Assembly: GCA_009823395.1 (NCBI GenBank)
Contig: CM020511.1
Coordinates: 21,597,001 to 21,661,000, forward strand
Direction of reading: 5' to 3'
DNA length: 64,000 nt
Source of the DNA: Thamnaconus septentrionalis
Taxonomy: Eukaryota; Chordata; Actinopteri; Tetraodontiformes; Monacanthidae
The notes under the pieces were generated by a model. It made no database searches, was not told the origin of the DNA, and worked only from the letters and a program-made list of their open reading frames with translations. Shown piece by piece: positions 17,172 through 38,980 of the stretch. Both the position numbers and the translations under genes were made by a program. Every line of letters starts with the position of its first letter. Within the stretch, counting starts at the first letter, position 1.

Positions 17172-20100
17172 ATGGTCCTGTCCCCGGCCTCCGGTCTCAC
17201 CCTCCAGCTGCGCTTCTCGGACCCGGGCCGCTCCTTCTACTGCAGCGGCGACAAGCTGTCCGGCTCGGTGCAGCTGCAGGCGGCGCTGCAGAGTCCCTGC
17301 AGGGTGTCCGGGCTCCGGGTGACAGCCGCCGGCTGCGCCCATGTGGAGCACCGCAGCGGGAAGCACCGCAGGAGCCGCAGCCAGGAGGTGGAGTACCTGA
17401 GGTTCGAGGAGGCGCTGCGGCTGGAGGAGGAGCTGTGCACAGGCAGGTGACCCACCGCCCGCCGGAAACACACACACACACACACACACACACGTGCCCG
17501 TGACGTCACGGGTTAGGCTTCGATGAGCCGCAATGTTGATGTGGGTTCACTCACGGATGTGTTCGATCAGAAGAACCGGATGAATGCGGTGTCTCGGCTG
17601 TTGCAGGAGTTCCAGAGGCATGATGGGAAATGTAGGATTTATCGTACCAGAGACTCCAACTGATCGTATTTTGAGGGAACCTATCATAGAGCCGTTCAGC
17701 TGAACACTCAGCCAATCAGGGCTGTTATTCCAGAACAAACATCAGAACTCAAACTCAGAACAACTCTGTGTGACTGGCTTGGAACTGGTCACATGGGAAG
17801 AGATGCCTTCAGGGGTCTGAAATGACGGACTGAAGATTGTATGGTGTTATCGTATCGTATCCTAATCCTACACATGCTGTGTGGGCTCCATAACCAGGAA
17901 GCAACCCGGAAGTCAATACAAGATTCCGATTGTGAGCTATTTCATGTCTGTGGCTTCAGTGCTCACTGTGCACCTCTTGGTCCCTGAGGTTGTTGGTTCA
18001 AAGCTCAGTGTCCAGACCGCTTGCTGCCTTGCTCATGGAGCCTCTCTGCCCTCAGACTCGGACGGCCACTTCCTGTTGCAGCCGGACAAAACCTACAGCT
18101 TCCAATTCGGCTTCGAGCTGCCAGCGGCCGGGTGAGACTGAGCGACCCATCCGCCGGCCAATCCTGGCCTAGTGGGCGGGGGCCTGACGTGTCCTCTGCT
18201 GCGCCCCCTGCAGGCACCTGGTGTCGTCCTACCGGGGGAAGTTCGGCTACGTGCGCTACTATGTTCGGGCGGAGCTGGAGAGGCCGGGCCAGCCGCCGCT
18301 GCAGTGCGAGAGGGAGTTTGAGGTGGAGGAGCCGCTGGACGTCAACCGACCCGACCTGCTGGTACCAAGACACACTCAGAACTAGGCCCCACCCCCGCCT
18401 GACTAACACCAACCACCCGCTCCCCAAGACAGGTGTACATGGTGATACTTGAACTTGTCACCACTATCTGCGTTTCAATGACAGTTTTTCGCAAAATGAA
18501 AGCGATATTTCTAAAATTTCAACAAAGTACAATTTGCAGGTGTTTCCATTGAATGGTGTTGAACACATAAGACGTAATTCTGGTCAAATGTTGTTCCACT
18601 GTGAGGAGGATGGAGGTACAACACATTTTGCCATAATCTGCATTTCCATGTTGTTTGCTGTCCAGAATGCTTGTTCTATTTTTCTCTTTGATGACTTGTA
18701 GAAATATTCCGCCTCCTCCTCCGTCCAATCATAACGCACCATTTTCATGTACGTCACGTCCGCTGACGTGTCAATGCGAAAAAAGTGTTTCTATGACACT
18801 TTTGTTATCTTCCTCTGTATGGATACCTCTGAAAAACCACCTCATGAGAGCCTCAAAACCTTTCAGCCATATTTGAGAGGTTTTTCCAAGTTGAGCTGCT
18901 TCCATCACCAGGTTTTATTGCCATATTTGGGTTTTGCGCAATTCTAGGGGTCATGGAAAAATCCATCATCGTAGTGACTCAACCAGCTCGTAAAGAATAT
19001 AAATCTGAATCTGCACTCGGCTAACTAGCTGCTAGCTCACTTTGCTCAGCAACTAATGTTAGCACAGTCATGCTCGCTTGCTAACCAGGCCTGGTTGGAT
19101 TTTTCTGGCAGAGCTTACCATGGATGACATGGACAAACTACGGCCCGGGGGCCATATGCGGCCCGTTAAGTGTTTTAATTTTCTAGATATCCCGTTATAG
19201 ATTGTTCCCTCCTATGAGGTGGCTCACCAAAACACCCCATCCATCTGCTGCTGCTCCGGCTCCCCTGTCACTAACCCTCTGTATTCCACTAGCCAAACAG
19301 TTGGCCCACCCTGCCTTTGACCTCTGCTCCTCAGGCTCCAGCTGCAGCCTCCAAGCAGAAGAAGGTGACCTGCATGTTTATTCCTGATGGCCAGGTGTCC
19401 ATCAGCGCCCGCATTGACAGGAAGGGCTACTGCCAGGGCGAGGACATCAACATCAACGCCAAGTTCGAGAACACCTGCTCTCGTATCGTGGTGCCCAAGG
19501 CCGCCATCGTGGCCAAACACCTGTACGTGGCGGGGGGACGCACCAAGGTAGGTCCACTTCCTGTTCCCTCCCTGCACCCCCTGTTGGCTCCGCCCACCCA
19601 GCGGCCCTGACTGACTGATTGGTTGATGGTGCTTGGTGGGCAGGAGCTGCGGCAGAAGCTGTCCGCGGTCCGAGGGAACCACATCATCTCGGGGATGTGC
19701 GACATGTGGCAGGGGAAGAGCCTCCGGGTGCCCAGGCTGAGGCCCACGCTGCTGGGCTGTGACATCATCAAGGTGGACTACGCCCTCATGGTGAGTGGTG
19801 ACATCACCAGGGGTTCCTCTGGAATTCGAAACAACAACAAAAATAAAATATTCCTGCAGTATTATGGCAACCTGATGAATGTCTAGCCCCATCCAGTACC
19901 ACCTAGAACCCTCTAGAACAGGGGTGCCCATTACGTCGATCGCGATCTACTGGACACCGCTTTAAGGGTCGCGTCCGCGTCAATTACAGCAGATAGAATC
20001 GTTCAGGCAGGAAGTCAATGATTAGAAAACACGGTGGATCCGGTTGATTTTGGTCATAATGTACGATGTGCTGGATTTTGTTTTTATATGTGCTGTGTTT

Positions 20101-22132
20101 TACAGTGAAACGTAAATGTGACGTATCGGCTTCGGCACTGTTCAGATCAAATAATGTAGACGTAAAGCAGATTTCATTTTAAATCTGACACTATAATGAA
20201 CAAAATCAATGCATACTTTAGATGCCTGCATTTTGTATGAGACCAGACAGGGACAGCAAAAAGAGTTTCGCTGATGTTTTCTTTAAATACACGCGAATCT
20301 ACTGGGGTTGTCGCCTGAGCTTGTAATCGCACGCACCGCAGACGCGCCGGAGATCCTGGGAGAAGCTGCTAGCAAAACGTCTGCGTTCCACACACACACA
20401 CACACACACACACACAATTATCCCTAACCTATCGGCTGAAAAAGACAAAAATATATAGCAAAACATCTTAACGTAAACATACTTTTATTGATAAAATAAA
20501 ACATAGGCTGATATAACCTTAATAATTTTAAACCATGAGTTTTCTGTGCAATGATAAGCATACATGCACATGGGAACATGTTGACCCATTTAATCCTTTC
20601 TGTCTTTCTTTCTTTCTTTATCTATTTATCAATGGACTACAAATATATTTCTGAATTAATATGTTTTCCTATTTTATAGTAGGTGGATCTTTTTGACTTG
20701 GTCATTTTAAAAGTAGCTCGCATGTTGATAAAGTGTGAGCAGCCCTGATCTAGAACCATCCAGAACCACCAGGGTGTTTAGCTCTTGCTTGAAATGACTC
20801 TTGAGAACACTGACAACATGGAGGAGTTACAGCTGTTTGGTGACTGACTGACTATTAATATCATTTCTTCAAGTCCTGAGGGCCAGATTAGAAAGCTCAA
20901 CAGGCCGCATATTGGTCCCGGGCCGTAGTTTTCTCCAGCCTGATCTAACCTCCACCCACCCCTCCTGCCGTCCAGATCTACCTGCACATCCCCGGCAGTG
21001 AGAAGCTGGCCCTGGAGCTCCCCCTGGTGGTGGGCACCATCCCCTTCAGCGGCGTGGGCAGCAGGACCAGCAGCATGAGCAGCCAGGCCGAGTCGCTGGG
21101 CAGCTGGCCCTCCTTCCCGTCTGCGCCCCCTAGCTACAGCAGCTTCCAGCGGGACCTGCGGCTGGACGGCCCCCGCACCCCCCTGCTGCAGGACTACGAT
21201 GGCGCCGAGGAGGAGGAGGATGGGGAGGGGGAGGAGGACGGGGGGCTCTTCATGAGAGCGCCTGCCTACAGCCAGGTGAGACACCTGGAGACACCACTCA
21301 CTGCCTCTGTAGCGAAGCTGTCAAACTCTGGCCCGCAGGCCAGATATAGTCACGCTGCGGGCCAGACTGGGCCCTTGGAGGTCAGTACACACTCACTGCT
21401 AGAGCTGCTGGCCCGCTGCTATCAACCCAAATCACATCAGAAATAAAACAGTGAAAACAGAGAAACTCTTCTGCCTGTCCAAACTGTGTCTCACATATCA
21501 CTGTGTGTAAAAATAGAAAAATAATAATAAACCAAACTGCCGCCAACGCGCTGCAGATGCTTTTAGTGCAAATTAGGGGTTATATAGCACATGTAGCGCT
21601 AACGATACAAATCCCAGAATGCTATGCTGGTATTTTGGCATGTCAATCAGGACAGGACGTTCGTTGAAGGATATTATTATTATGACTTAATTGGTTTGTT
21701 GTGATTTTATTTTGAAATGTATTGTCAGCCAGTGGAAAACGTTTCCTGTTGGAATTTAAATCAGAAGGCTGCAAATTAAAAAGCCACATCATGTTTATTT
21801 ATATTTAAATTATTTTGAAGAGTTTTTAAATTGGATTTTGCATGTGTGCAATATGAAGTTAGTGATTGTATAGTATGAAGCTTTGCTTTGATTCATATTC
21901 AGGTTGTTTGGCTCCATATAAGACGGTTCACTGTTCTACCTGGAGGAAGATTAGTTCAATCAATATCAATGTTAGACCCAGACTATGTCCCAATTCTACT
22001 TCTAGTAGTTTTGGCCCCTCAGAGTGTTTGACTTTGACTCTGCTGCTCTTCAGTAACAGCTTCTTCCTCTGCTGTCTCCAGGAGGACCAGGAGGGTGGCG
22101 CTGATGGTCCTCATGACGTCCAGGTCTTCTGA
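17172..22132 (+). CDS. txnip: Thioredoxin-interacting protein (alpha-arrestin)
   Basis: Alpha-arrestin that binds reduced thioredoxin and promotes endocytosis of glucose transporters. Seven exons: 17172-17442, 18056-18131, 18214-18361, 19335-19547, 19644-19790, 20976-21275, 22082-22132, giving 1206 nt (401 aa; human 391). Arrestin-N contains VEYLRFEEAL and FGFELP. Arrestin-C begins KKVTCMFIPDGQVSISARID and includes NTCSRIVVPKAAIVA and RGNHIISGMCDMW; that Cys matches human Cys247, which pairs with thioredoxin. The human Cys63 region reads HRSGKHRRSRS and has no Cys. Downstream are SRTSSM (the AMPK Ser308 region) and one PPxY (PPSY); the second PPxY site reads RAPAYSQ. An acidic run (EEEEDGEGEEDG) precedes the end. 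Intron 1 needs a GC donor. Promoter elements match human TXNIP. The duplicate (a or b) cannot be told. Confidence 0.93.
17443..17444 (+). other. Non-canonical GC splice donor of txnip intron 1
   Basis: CTGTGCACAG|GCAGGT. Cutting here leaves phase 1, which joins in frame to the strong acceptor before 18056. The result aligns residue for residue with human TXNIP from ...T to FGFELP (24 positions, no gap). The adjacent GT (17447) would shift the frame. Confidence 0.7.
18463..18960 (+). mobile_element. MITE-like element with CTGCGTTTCAATG terminus (txnip intron 3)
   Basis: The left end, ctgcgtttcaatgac (18468), mirrors the right-end text of relatives: gatggaaacgcagct at about 31351-31365 and gttacggaaatgcagct at about 42146-42162. 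The interior shares long words with both relatives, including the gtcacgtccgctgacgtgtca block, 'gaaaaaccacctc' and 'ccatatttaggtttt'. The first part also matches 7326-7420 in prune1 intron 2. It has no ORF, so it is non-autonomous. Confidence 0.65.
19128..19318 (+). repeat. Dispersed repeat 'cggcccgggggccatatgcggcccgttaag'
   Basis: Near-identical to text at 43035-43080 and related to 52840-52890. The block runs to 'gttggcccaccctgcc', also seen at about 53190-53210 (ttggcccaccccggc). It ends 17 bp before txnip exon 4. Confidence 0.6.
19919..20747 (+). mobile_element. Non-autonomous hAT-type transposon in txnip intron 5
   Basis: An 829-bp element starts CAGGGGTGCCCA and ends GAGCAGCCCTG, imperfect inverted termini. 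It is flanked by CTCTAGAA (19911-19918) and ATCTAGAA (20748-20755), an 8-bp target-site duplication with 7 of 8 matching and containing TCTAGA, the hAT preferred target. The interior is AT-rich with a short CA tract at about 20390-20415 and no transposase ORF. Confidence 0.8.
20766..20946 (-). repeat. Dispersed repeat shared with 48745-48895
   Basis: Matching words in order: gtttagctctt, gaaatgactct, gaacactg, catggagga, acagctgttt, gatgactgactgac, aagctcaacaggc, cccgggccgtagttt. The second copy lies in a TTC24-like gene intron. This one sits directly between the hAT element and txnip exon 6. Confidence 0.7.
21313..22042 (+). mobile_element. About 0.7 kb non-autonomous element, copy 1 (txnip intron 6)
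   Basis: Shares a long collinear block with 32104-32672 in an igdcc3 intron. Both contain atcccagaatgct, caatcaggacagga, atatgaagtta, ttggctccatata, ggttcactgttct and tttgactttgact in the same order. No ORF of transposase type is present. Confidence 0.7.
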
Positions 22133-22328
22133 AGCCACTTCCTGTCTCACCACGCGGTGAAGGTCTGAACCCTGGAGGACCCTCGGTCCGGTCTGGCCCG
22201 GTCCGGTCCGGTCTGGCCCCCCAGGCTCCGGAACCACTAAGACTGCTTCCTGTTGGCGGCTTCCTGTCCCACCAGGATCAGACGTCCTGGCTGAAGTTGT
22301 TGTTATTCTCCATTGTTGTCATTGTCGC

Positions 22329-22334
22329 AATAAA
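22329..22334 (+). terminator. Polyadenylation signal of txnip
   Basis: AATAAA 197 bp after the txnip stop codon, giving a short 3' UTR. Confidence 0.6.
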
Positions 22335-22478
22335 CGGACGTTGCTACTGTACATAGTTTGTAAATAAGAGCAGATTTTTGATTTTTCTACTAAATTAATA
22401 AAATCAGTTTTCATTGATCTCACGCCTCTGTTTGATGATGTCACACCTGAGTCAACAAGTTTAGTCATCTCCTTTATA

Positions 22479-23014
22479 CAGAGGTGGAGATTCTTTGTCT
22501 CTACTGTCATTCTGTATTTGACCTTCATTACAGCTGGGGAACACACACACACACACACACACAAACAAACAGGAAACACCAGTGACCAACAACAGGAAGT
22601 GACAGGAAGCACGAACACAACAACAACAGTAGAGGTCACGGGGTCAAGCGCTGAGATAGACACAAAAATGTCCCAAAAATGAATGAAGATCAACTGCCAG
22701 TGTGTGTGTGTGTGTCCAGACCCAAGTGTGTGGCCAGAATGTGGGTCAAATGTGGATCAACCTTTCACATTTACACTTCATTAGTGTGTGTGTGTGTGTG
22801 TGTGTGTGTTTGTAACCTGATGCTGTTGTTTACTCCGATTGCACCTGCTCACTTTTAGCACAGTTTGACTGTAGAATGTACACACACACACACACATACA
22901 CACCCACTGGCAGTTGGTCTTCATGCTTATTTTTGGGACTTTTTTGTGTCAATCTCAGCTTTTGACCCCGTGACCTCTGCTGTTGTCACTAGTGTTTCCT
23001 GTGTGCATGCATGC

Positions 23015-23061
<47 letters not shown>

Positions 23062-23122
23062 CTCCAGCTGTAATGAAGGTCAAATACAGAATGACAGTAG
23101 AGACAAAGAATCTCTGCCTCTG
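22479..23122. repeat. Inverted repeat with arms of about 240 bp
   Basis: Left arm about 22479-22716, right arm about 22881-23122, spacer about 165 bp. Reverse-complementing the left arm gives the right arm with few changes: both hold ctgtaatgaaggtcaaat, agaatgacagtagagaca and ttgaccccgtgacctct. Each arm also carries CA/TG microsatellites. Confidence 0.85.
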
Positions 23123-23522
23123 TCCCTCGCACGTTCTCTTCTTCTTTGGTTTTGCCTGACCTCTGCTCTGATTAGTCACCCCTCACCCCCTCCCCACCCT
23201 GCACCCCCCTCAGCCGTGATTGGCCCCCCTGAACCCCCGCTGAGTCAGCGCCGCTCAGAGTGGATTTCCTGGAAGAGCAACGGTGAGCCGGTTATTTCTG
23301 GACAGAACGGTGGAGTACACAGACACTGCTGCCCCCTACAGGAGGCCACAGGCAGCTCAACTGTGTTCCAGCACACTTGACCCACATTCTCATCCAACAC
23401 AGAAGAAACAATCACAACAAGCACAGCAGTGAAGTGTTTTTTCTGCGGATTAGTGGACTGTGTAGTGTTTTGTAACGTCTTTGGAGGGAAAATGTCAGTC
23501 ATCAAATAGTCTGACTTTGATG

Positions 23523-24330
23523 TAGAGTTGCCAACCGTCCCTTCAAATACAGAATTGTCCCGTATTTACCAATGAAACGGTCCCGTTTTGAATGGAAATG
23601 GGACGGGGTTTGTCCCACATTTCTGAGTTGCCTTGAACATAACTTTATTTTCGACGCAAACTCACGTTCGTTTCGAGAGTTTGCGTTCAAATCCGTAATT
23701 CACGTCACTGCGGGCAACACCATTGCGCAACCCATTCACAACTACTGTGTACTGGCTGCGTAGAGTAGGAGGCTATGAATCAGGATCGCTGGTTCTTTTC
23801 AGCAGCAAACGAAAACAGAAGTCATCACTGCGAACTTCGTGCAACGGCTACTCAGTGCTACAAGAAGTGAGAAGAGATGCACCTGGAAAAGGCAGTAACG
23901 GTGAAAACTGTGAGGTGTTCACCTGGGGATTACTGTTGCACGCAGAAGAAAAAGAAAAGTGTGTTGAAGTGATGACTGTTGATGGGAAATGGATGTGGCA
24001 GTGAGGAGATGTTTTACACTTCAATTTGAATTATTTGCATACACAGAATCTTAGGGTTTTTCTGTTATGAAGAAACAGGGTGCATAAAAGGACTTTAAAA
24101 AATCATGTGGTGACACAAGCAGCATCACTATCCTGAGTTGTACTTTATTTAAATTGAAACTTTCAGTTTATTTCTAATGTCTCTTGGTAACTATGTGAAC
24201 TATATATTATTCTGAAAGCCTATTTTCACTTATGATTGAGCACTACTGGGAGCCACTGGCCTGTGATGGTCATAGCCCCGAGCACTGCGGGAGGCCTCCT
24301 TTATTTTTCTCAATGAAAGTTGGCAACACC
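23523..24330. mobile_element. 808-bp transposon copy with 9-bp target duplication
   Basis: Left end TAGAGTTGCCAAC, right end GTTGGCAACACC (inverted, about 10 of 12 matching). It is flanked on both sides by ACTTTGATG (23514-23522 and 24331-24339), a perfect 9-bp duplication. The interior has 'gtcccgtatttacc' and 'gcgggaggcctcctttatt' near the ends and only short ORFs. Superfamily is not certain; 8-9 bp duplications suit hAT or Mutator-like elements. Confidence 0.8.
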
Positions 24331-24687
24331 ACTTTGATGCTACCATTAGCAACACGGCTGCTACAATAATAGAAATATTCTGGTAGTTGGTGGTGAGCAC
24401 AGTGAACAAGGGTGAGGGCCTGTTGAGGCTGCCGGTATGGATCCCCCTGGTGGTGGTAAAAAGGAAACACAGCAACGGGACAAGAAGAGACAGTGAAGTT
24501 CTGAACTTTATTATCAAAGAGACGAGAGTCGGTGGCGTCATTCACATGGTGAAAAATAAAAACAGCCATAAAACAGGTAGAAAATGGTTTAAAAAGACAG
24601 AGTATAAAAGATCTGCAGGACGGTCGCTGTGTTTCGGGGGAGGAGCGACAAACTGGGATTAAAACCACCAGTGGTGGCGCTGGTGTG

Positions 24688-25027
24688 TCAGTAAATGGCC
24701 TCATCCATGTTGTCGTCGCTGTCGCCGCCAAACTCCTCGCCGTTGTCGAAGTAAGACATGACGTAGTCCGTCTCCTGAGGGGGCGGGGCAGAGAAGCAAC
24801 CAGCCAACCGGTCAGGACGCAACACAAGCGGACATCACCCCCCACTCCAAACCCCCTCCCTCCAGTCACCTCCTCAAACTCCTCGTCGTACTCCTCCTCC
24901 ACCTCCGCCTCCTCCTCCTCCTGCTGCTTCTTCTTCTTCTTCTTCTCCTCGGCCTCCTCCCCCTGCTCTTCCTCCTCCTCCTCCTCCTCGCCGTCACTCC
25001 CACGCTCCTCCTCCTTCTCCAGAGTCT

Positions 25028-25093
<66 letters not shown>

Positions 25094-25762
25094 TCAATAC
25101 TGTCATCATGTTATCAGAGCCCAATTAAGAATCAATTAGGAGCCTGGACTTCATCCAAATCTGTCAACACATATCAATCATTAAACATCTCTAACCACAA
25201 AGTCACTCACTCACTCACTCACTCACAGTCACACACACAGTGTGGTGGGCGGAGCTTGTCCAGATGCGTCTCACCTAGACCCCACAGAGTCCAAGACGGC
25301 TCCCAATCATTTCAATGCAGTTACTCACTCCGAAACTCCCAAAAAGTTTTTGACTTCCAAATTAATGGTCCCATAGAGCATGCGTAGTAGTGTCACTTCC
25401 CATCATGCCTCTGTAACTCACATGATTATATGGCCAATTAGAACGATCCTGGAGAACGTCACTTCCAGACACGTCAGGAAGTGACATTGCTGCAGTACCT
25501 CAAGTGGCCACTGGGAAAAATCTGCACCTCACCAGACTGTCAGTCTGGTATCCAGTTCTTACAATACATCCATGGTCTCACCTCCAGTTTGAGCAGCACT
25601 TCCTGTTTCTCGTTGACTTTCTTCTTCTTCTTCTTCTTCTTCTGCTCGGCCTCAGCTCGCTCTGATTGGCCGACTGCTGCTGCTGCTGCTGCTGCTGCTG
25701 TGGTGCCTGACAGTAACAGAGCAGGCAACCAATCACATGTCAGTATATTGGTCATGTGACTG

Positions 25763-25811
<49 letters not shown>

Positions 25812-26508
25812 CACTGACGGTGTGTGGCTGGCTTCCTGGCGAGGACTCTCAGCTCTCTGGGGAGTCTCTTCCAGTCTGAGAGACATTTCATCCAAAATCA
25901 GCTGTCAATCAATCAATAATCAATAATCCAGCAGTGTGAATGAAGACGATTGGTCCTACCGAGCGTCCAGTCGGCAGCTCCGCCCACTTGCTCGCTGCTG
26001 CTGTGGTATTTATCCGAGTATCGCTCCACGTCTGCACAGGAAACACACACAACCTCACGGTCAAGCAACGCTGCCCTCTGATTAGTCAGTTTCCTGTCCG
26101 GGCCCCACCCACTGCTGGGTCAGCTGACGCTGCTCACCTCTCTGCGGCGCCGCCGGCTGGATGAAGCAGGGCAGCGTCTTCATGGCTCCTCGGAACTCCT
26201 GCTTGAGGGCCAGCAGGTACTCCACCTCCTCCCCACCTGTCAGGGGGAGGGGCTTCTGCTCCATCGCCTGGACACAGCAGGAGGAGGACGAAGAGGAGGG
26301 CAGGGGGAGGACAGGAGGAGTAAGAGGAAGACAAAATGAGGTGGAGGGGAGGACAGGAGAAGTACAGGAGGAGGAGGAGAAGGAGGACAGTAGAAGGAGG
26401 AGGCAGAGAGGAGGACAGGAGGAGTAAGAGGAAGACAAAAGGAGGTGGAGGGGAGGAGGACAGTAGGAGGAGGAGGCAGAGAGGAGGAGTGGTGAGTGGT
26501 AAACACTG

Positions 26509-26543
<35 letters not shown>

Positions 26544-26712
26544 TGTGCGAGTATATGTCCACGTGTGTGTACGTGCGCGCATGTCTCACAGGGAACAGAG
26601 GGGTGGGCTGCTGGATGGATGGAGGAAGCCCCTCGGCCCGCGTGATGCCCACCGCCTCGGCGCTGCTGAAGGGCATCGACCTGCGGCCCCGCCCACGACC
26701 TCGAGCCGCCAT
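24688..26712 (-). CDS. polr3gl: RNA polymerase III subunit RPC7-like
   Basis: Subunit of the Pol III-specific RPC3/6/7 heterotrimer, which acts in initiation at tRNA and 5S genes in the nucleus. Seven exons on the minus strand, 5' to 3': 26590-26712, 26138-26267, 25960-26031, 25819-25875, 25582-25706, 24870-25025, 24688-24774. They total 750 nt (249 aa; human POLR3GL 218). The protein starts MAARGRGRGRRSMPF with the family's SAEAVGI box, then EEVEYLLALKQEFRGAM and DVERYSDKY. A basic stretch with Ala8 and Lys8 runs follows, then a long Glu-rich tail and the conserved end TDYVMSYFDNGEEFGG...DDNMDEAIY. POLR3G is the alternative; the txnip neighbour favours POLR3GL, since the two are adjacent in human. 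Confidence 0.92.
25029..25090. repeat. (CA)n microsatellite in polr3gl intron 5
   Basis: About 60 bp of pure CA, directly upstream (on the minus strand) of the acidic-tail exon and next to a dispersed repeat (25088-25206). Confidence 0.95.
25088..25206 (-). repeat. Dispersed repeat, minus-strand copy
   Basis: Its reverse complement reads gtggttagagatgtttaatg, gattgata, atttggatgaagtcca and attcttaattggg, matching 29107-29230 in order. Both copies abut a CA/TG tract, so the microsatellite may be part of the element. Confidence 0.7.
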
Positions 26713-26719
26713 CACAGCC

Positions 26720-28110
26720 GCAGCCAATCACAGGGCGGTACGAGCGAGAGAAAGAAAGAGAGAGAGAGAGAGAGAGGGAGAGAGAGCTGGAGGGACACGG
26801 CGATGGTGGTCAGACTTCCAACACAGAAGAAGAAGAAGAAAAGTCTCCAGTTTACAAACAGTCAACGGTTCGGTGTCGTGCTTTAATAGGAAGTGACGTC
26901 ACGTTTCAAGCCTGTCAAAAGTGTTTTTCACAGCCGCGCGGGGCTCGTGCCGTGTTAAGTCTATGAGCTAGTTAGCATCGCGGCTAGCGCTCTCACCGAG
27001 GACTGCTCAGCGGCTCAGCCGCCGCTCGGCTCCTGCTGCCGGGTCAGGGAGGCTGTGCGGAGGCCGGCGGCTCATCAACATGTTGGGTCGAGAGCAGAGC
27101 CGCGTTTCTCCTCCTCCTGCTGCTCCTCCTGTCGACCACTACTTCCTGTTTACGTTCCTACTCCATGTGCACCGCCAATTGTTCTTCCTTCCTTGCACTC
27201 GTCTCCCCCTGTCACTGCCCCCTGCTGTTTGGAGGAGGGAACTCCAGTCGCGACCGCCAGTAAAAGCCCTCTCACTTCTGTTTTATGAATATTGTAGCCG
27301 AGCGTTCCGGGTTCGGTTATAATGTGTGGGTGTAAGGAAGCAACAAACGGGACAGGAGATGAAATCACAGGTGGAACAGTATCCTGTTTCTTCTTTTACT
27401 TTCTTTGGACAGAGCGAACATTTGCCGCGCCACCGTGGCTACACTTCTTCTCCTTTTTCTACTTCCGCCCTACGGCAGCTCTGAGGGACACACCTCCTCT
27501 CGCACCGAACAGTCTGTTACAATATTATGCTATATTTCTGCCCCCGCTGACTCTGTTTCTTCCAAACGCAGTTTCTTTTCTTCTTTATATTTATGAGTTT
27601 TTCACCCCCCCCCCCTTTTTTCATTCTTGCTCAGTCTTTCTCATTCCTTATGTTTTTCTCTTCCCAGTTTCCTCCTCTTGTCTCATCACACATTTCACTC
27701 ACTCCCTCTCTGGTTTCTATCTATCATCAGTCCATCTATCATGTCCTCTCTTTCTTTTTTCTTATCACTTTCACGCTGTTCCATCTTTCTACCCCCCACT
27801 GACCCCGGGGTTAATCAGTGTAACCCCCCCGACACCCGCCTTCCTTCTGTCTTGGTGGATGATGCTCTGGCTCCACCCACACCGCTGCCAGTCTTCGCCT
27901 CCTCTGTACGTGCTGGGAGGTCAGTTTGATTCAGGTCTGCAGGAACTTCTGCAGCATCTCTGGGCTTCAGCTCCACCTGAGAGCTCCAGAGCAGCTTACT
28001 GGAAGGAGAAAAAGAAGAAGAAGAGGAAAAACGAAGTGGAGGGTGGATGAGGATGTTCTTTGGAGCTGCTGGAAGTTTCTGATAGTTTGGATTTAAAGTG
28101 AACCTGAACC
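26720..28110. promoter_or_regulatory. Divergent spacer between polr3gl and igdcc3
   Basis: 1.4 kb separates the two head-to-head start codons. The polr3gl side (26880-27060) is GC-rich, consistent with a promoter. The rest is pyrimidine-rich. The longest ORF there (27322-28050) has no recognisable domain and is not called. Confidence 0.4.
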
Positions 28111-28120
28111 TGAACTGAAG

Positions 28121-38980
<10,860 letters not shown>

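Noticed and set aside
19224..19931. 235-codon minus-strand open frame opposite txnip exons 4-5
   Set aside because: Antisense shadow of GC-rich coding exons; no recognisable protein.
24270..25124. 284-codon minus-strand open frame
   Set aside because: It contains the true polr3gl acidic exon in frame but runs through CA repeats and introns; splice sites at 24870 and 25025 define the real exon.
27322..28050. 242-codon open frame upstream of igdcc3
   Set aside because: Composition is dominated by Phe/Ser/Pro from a pyrimidine-rich tract, with no domain and no splice context. It overlaps the divergent promoter region.
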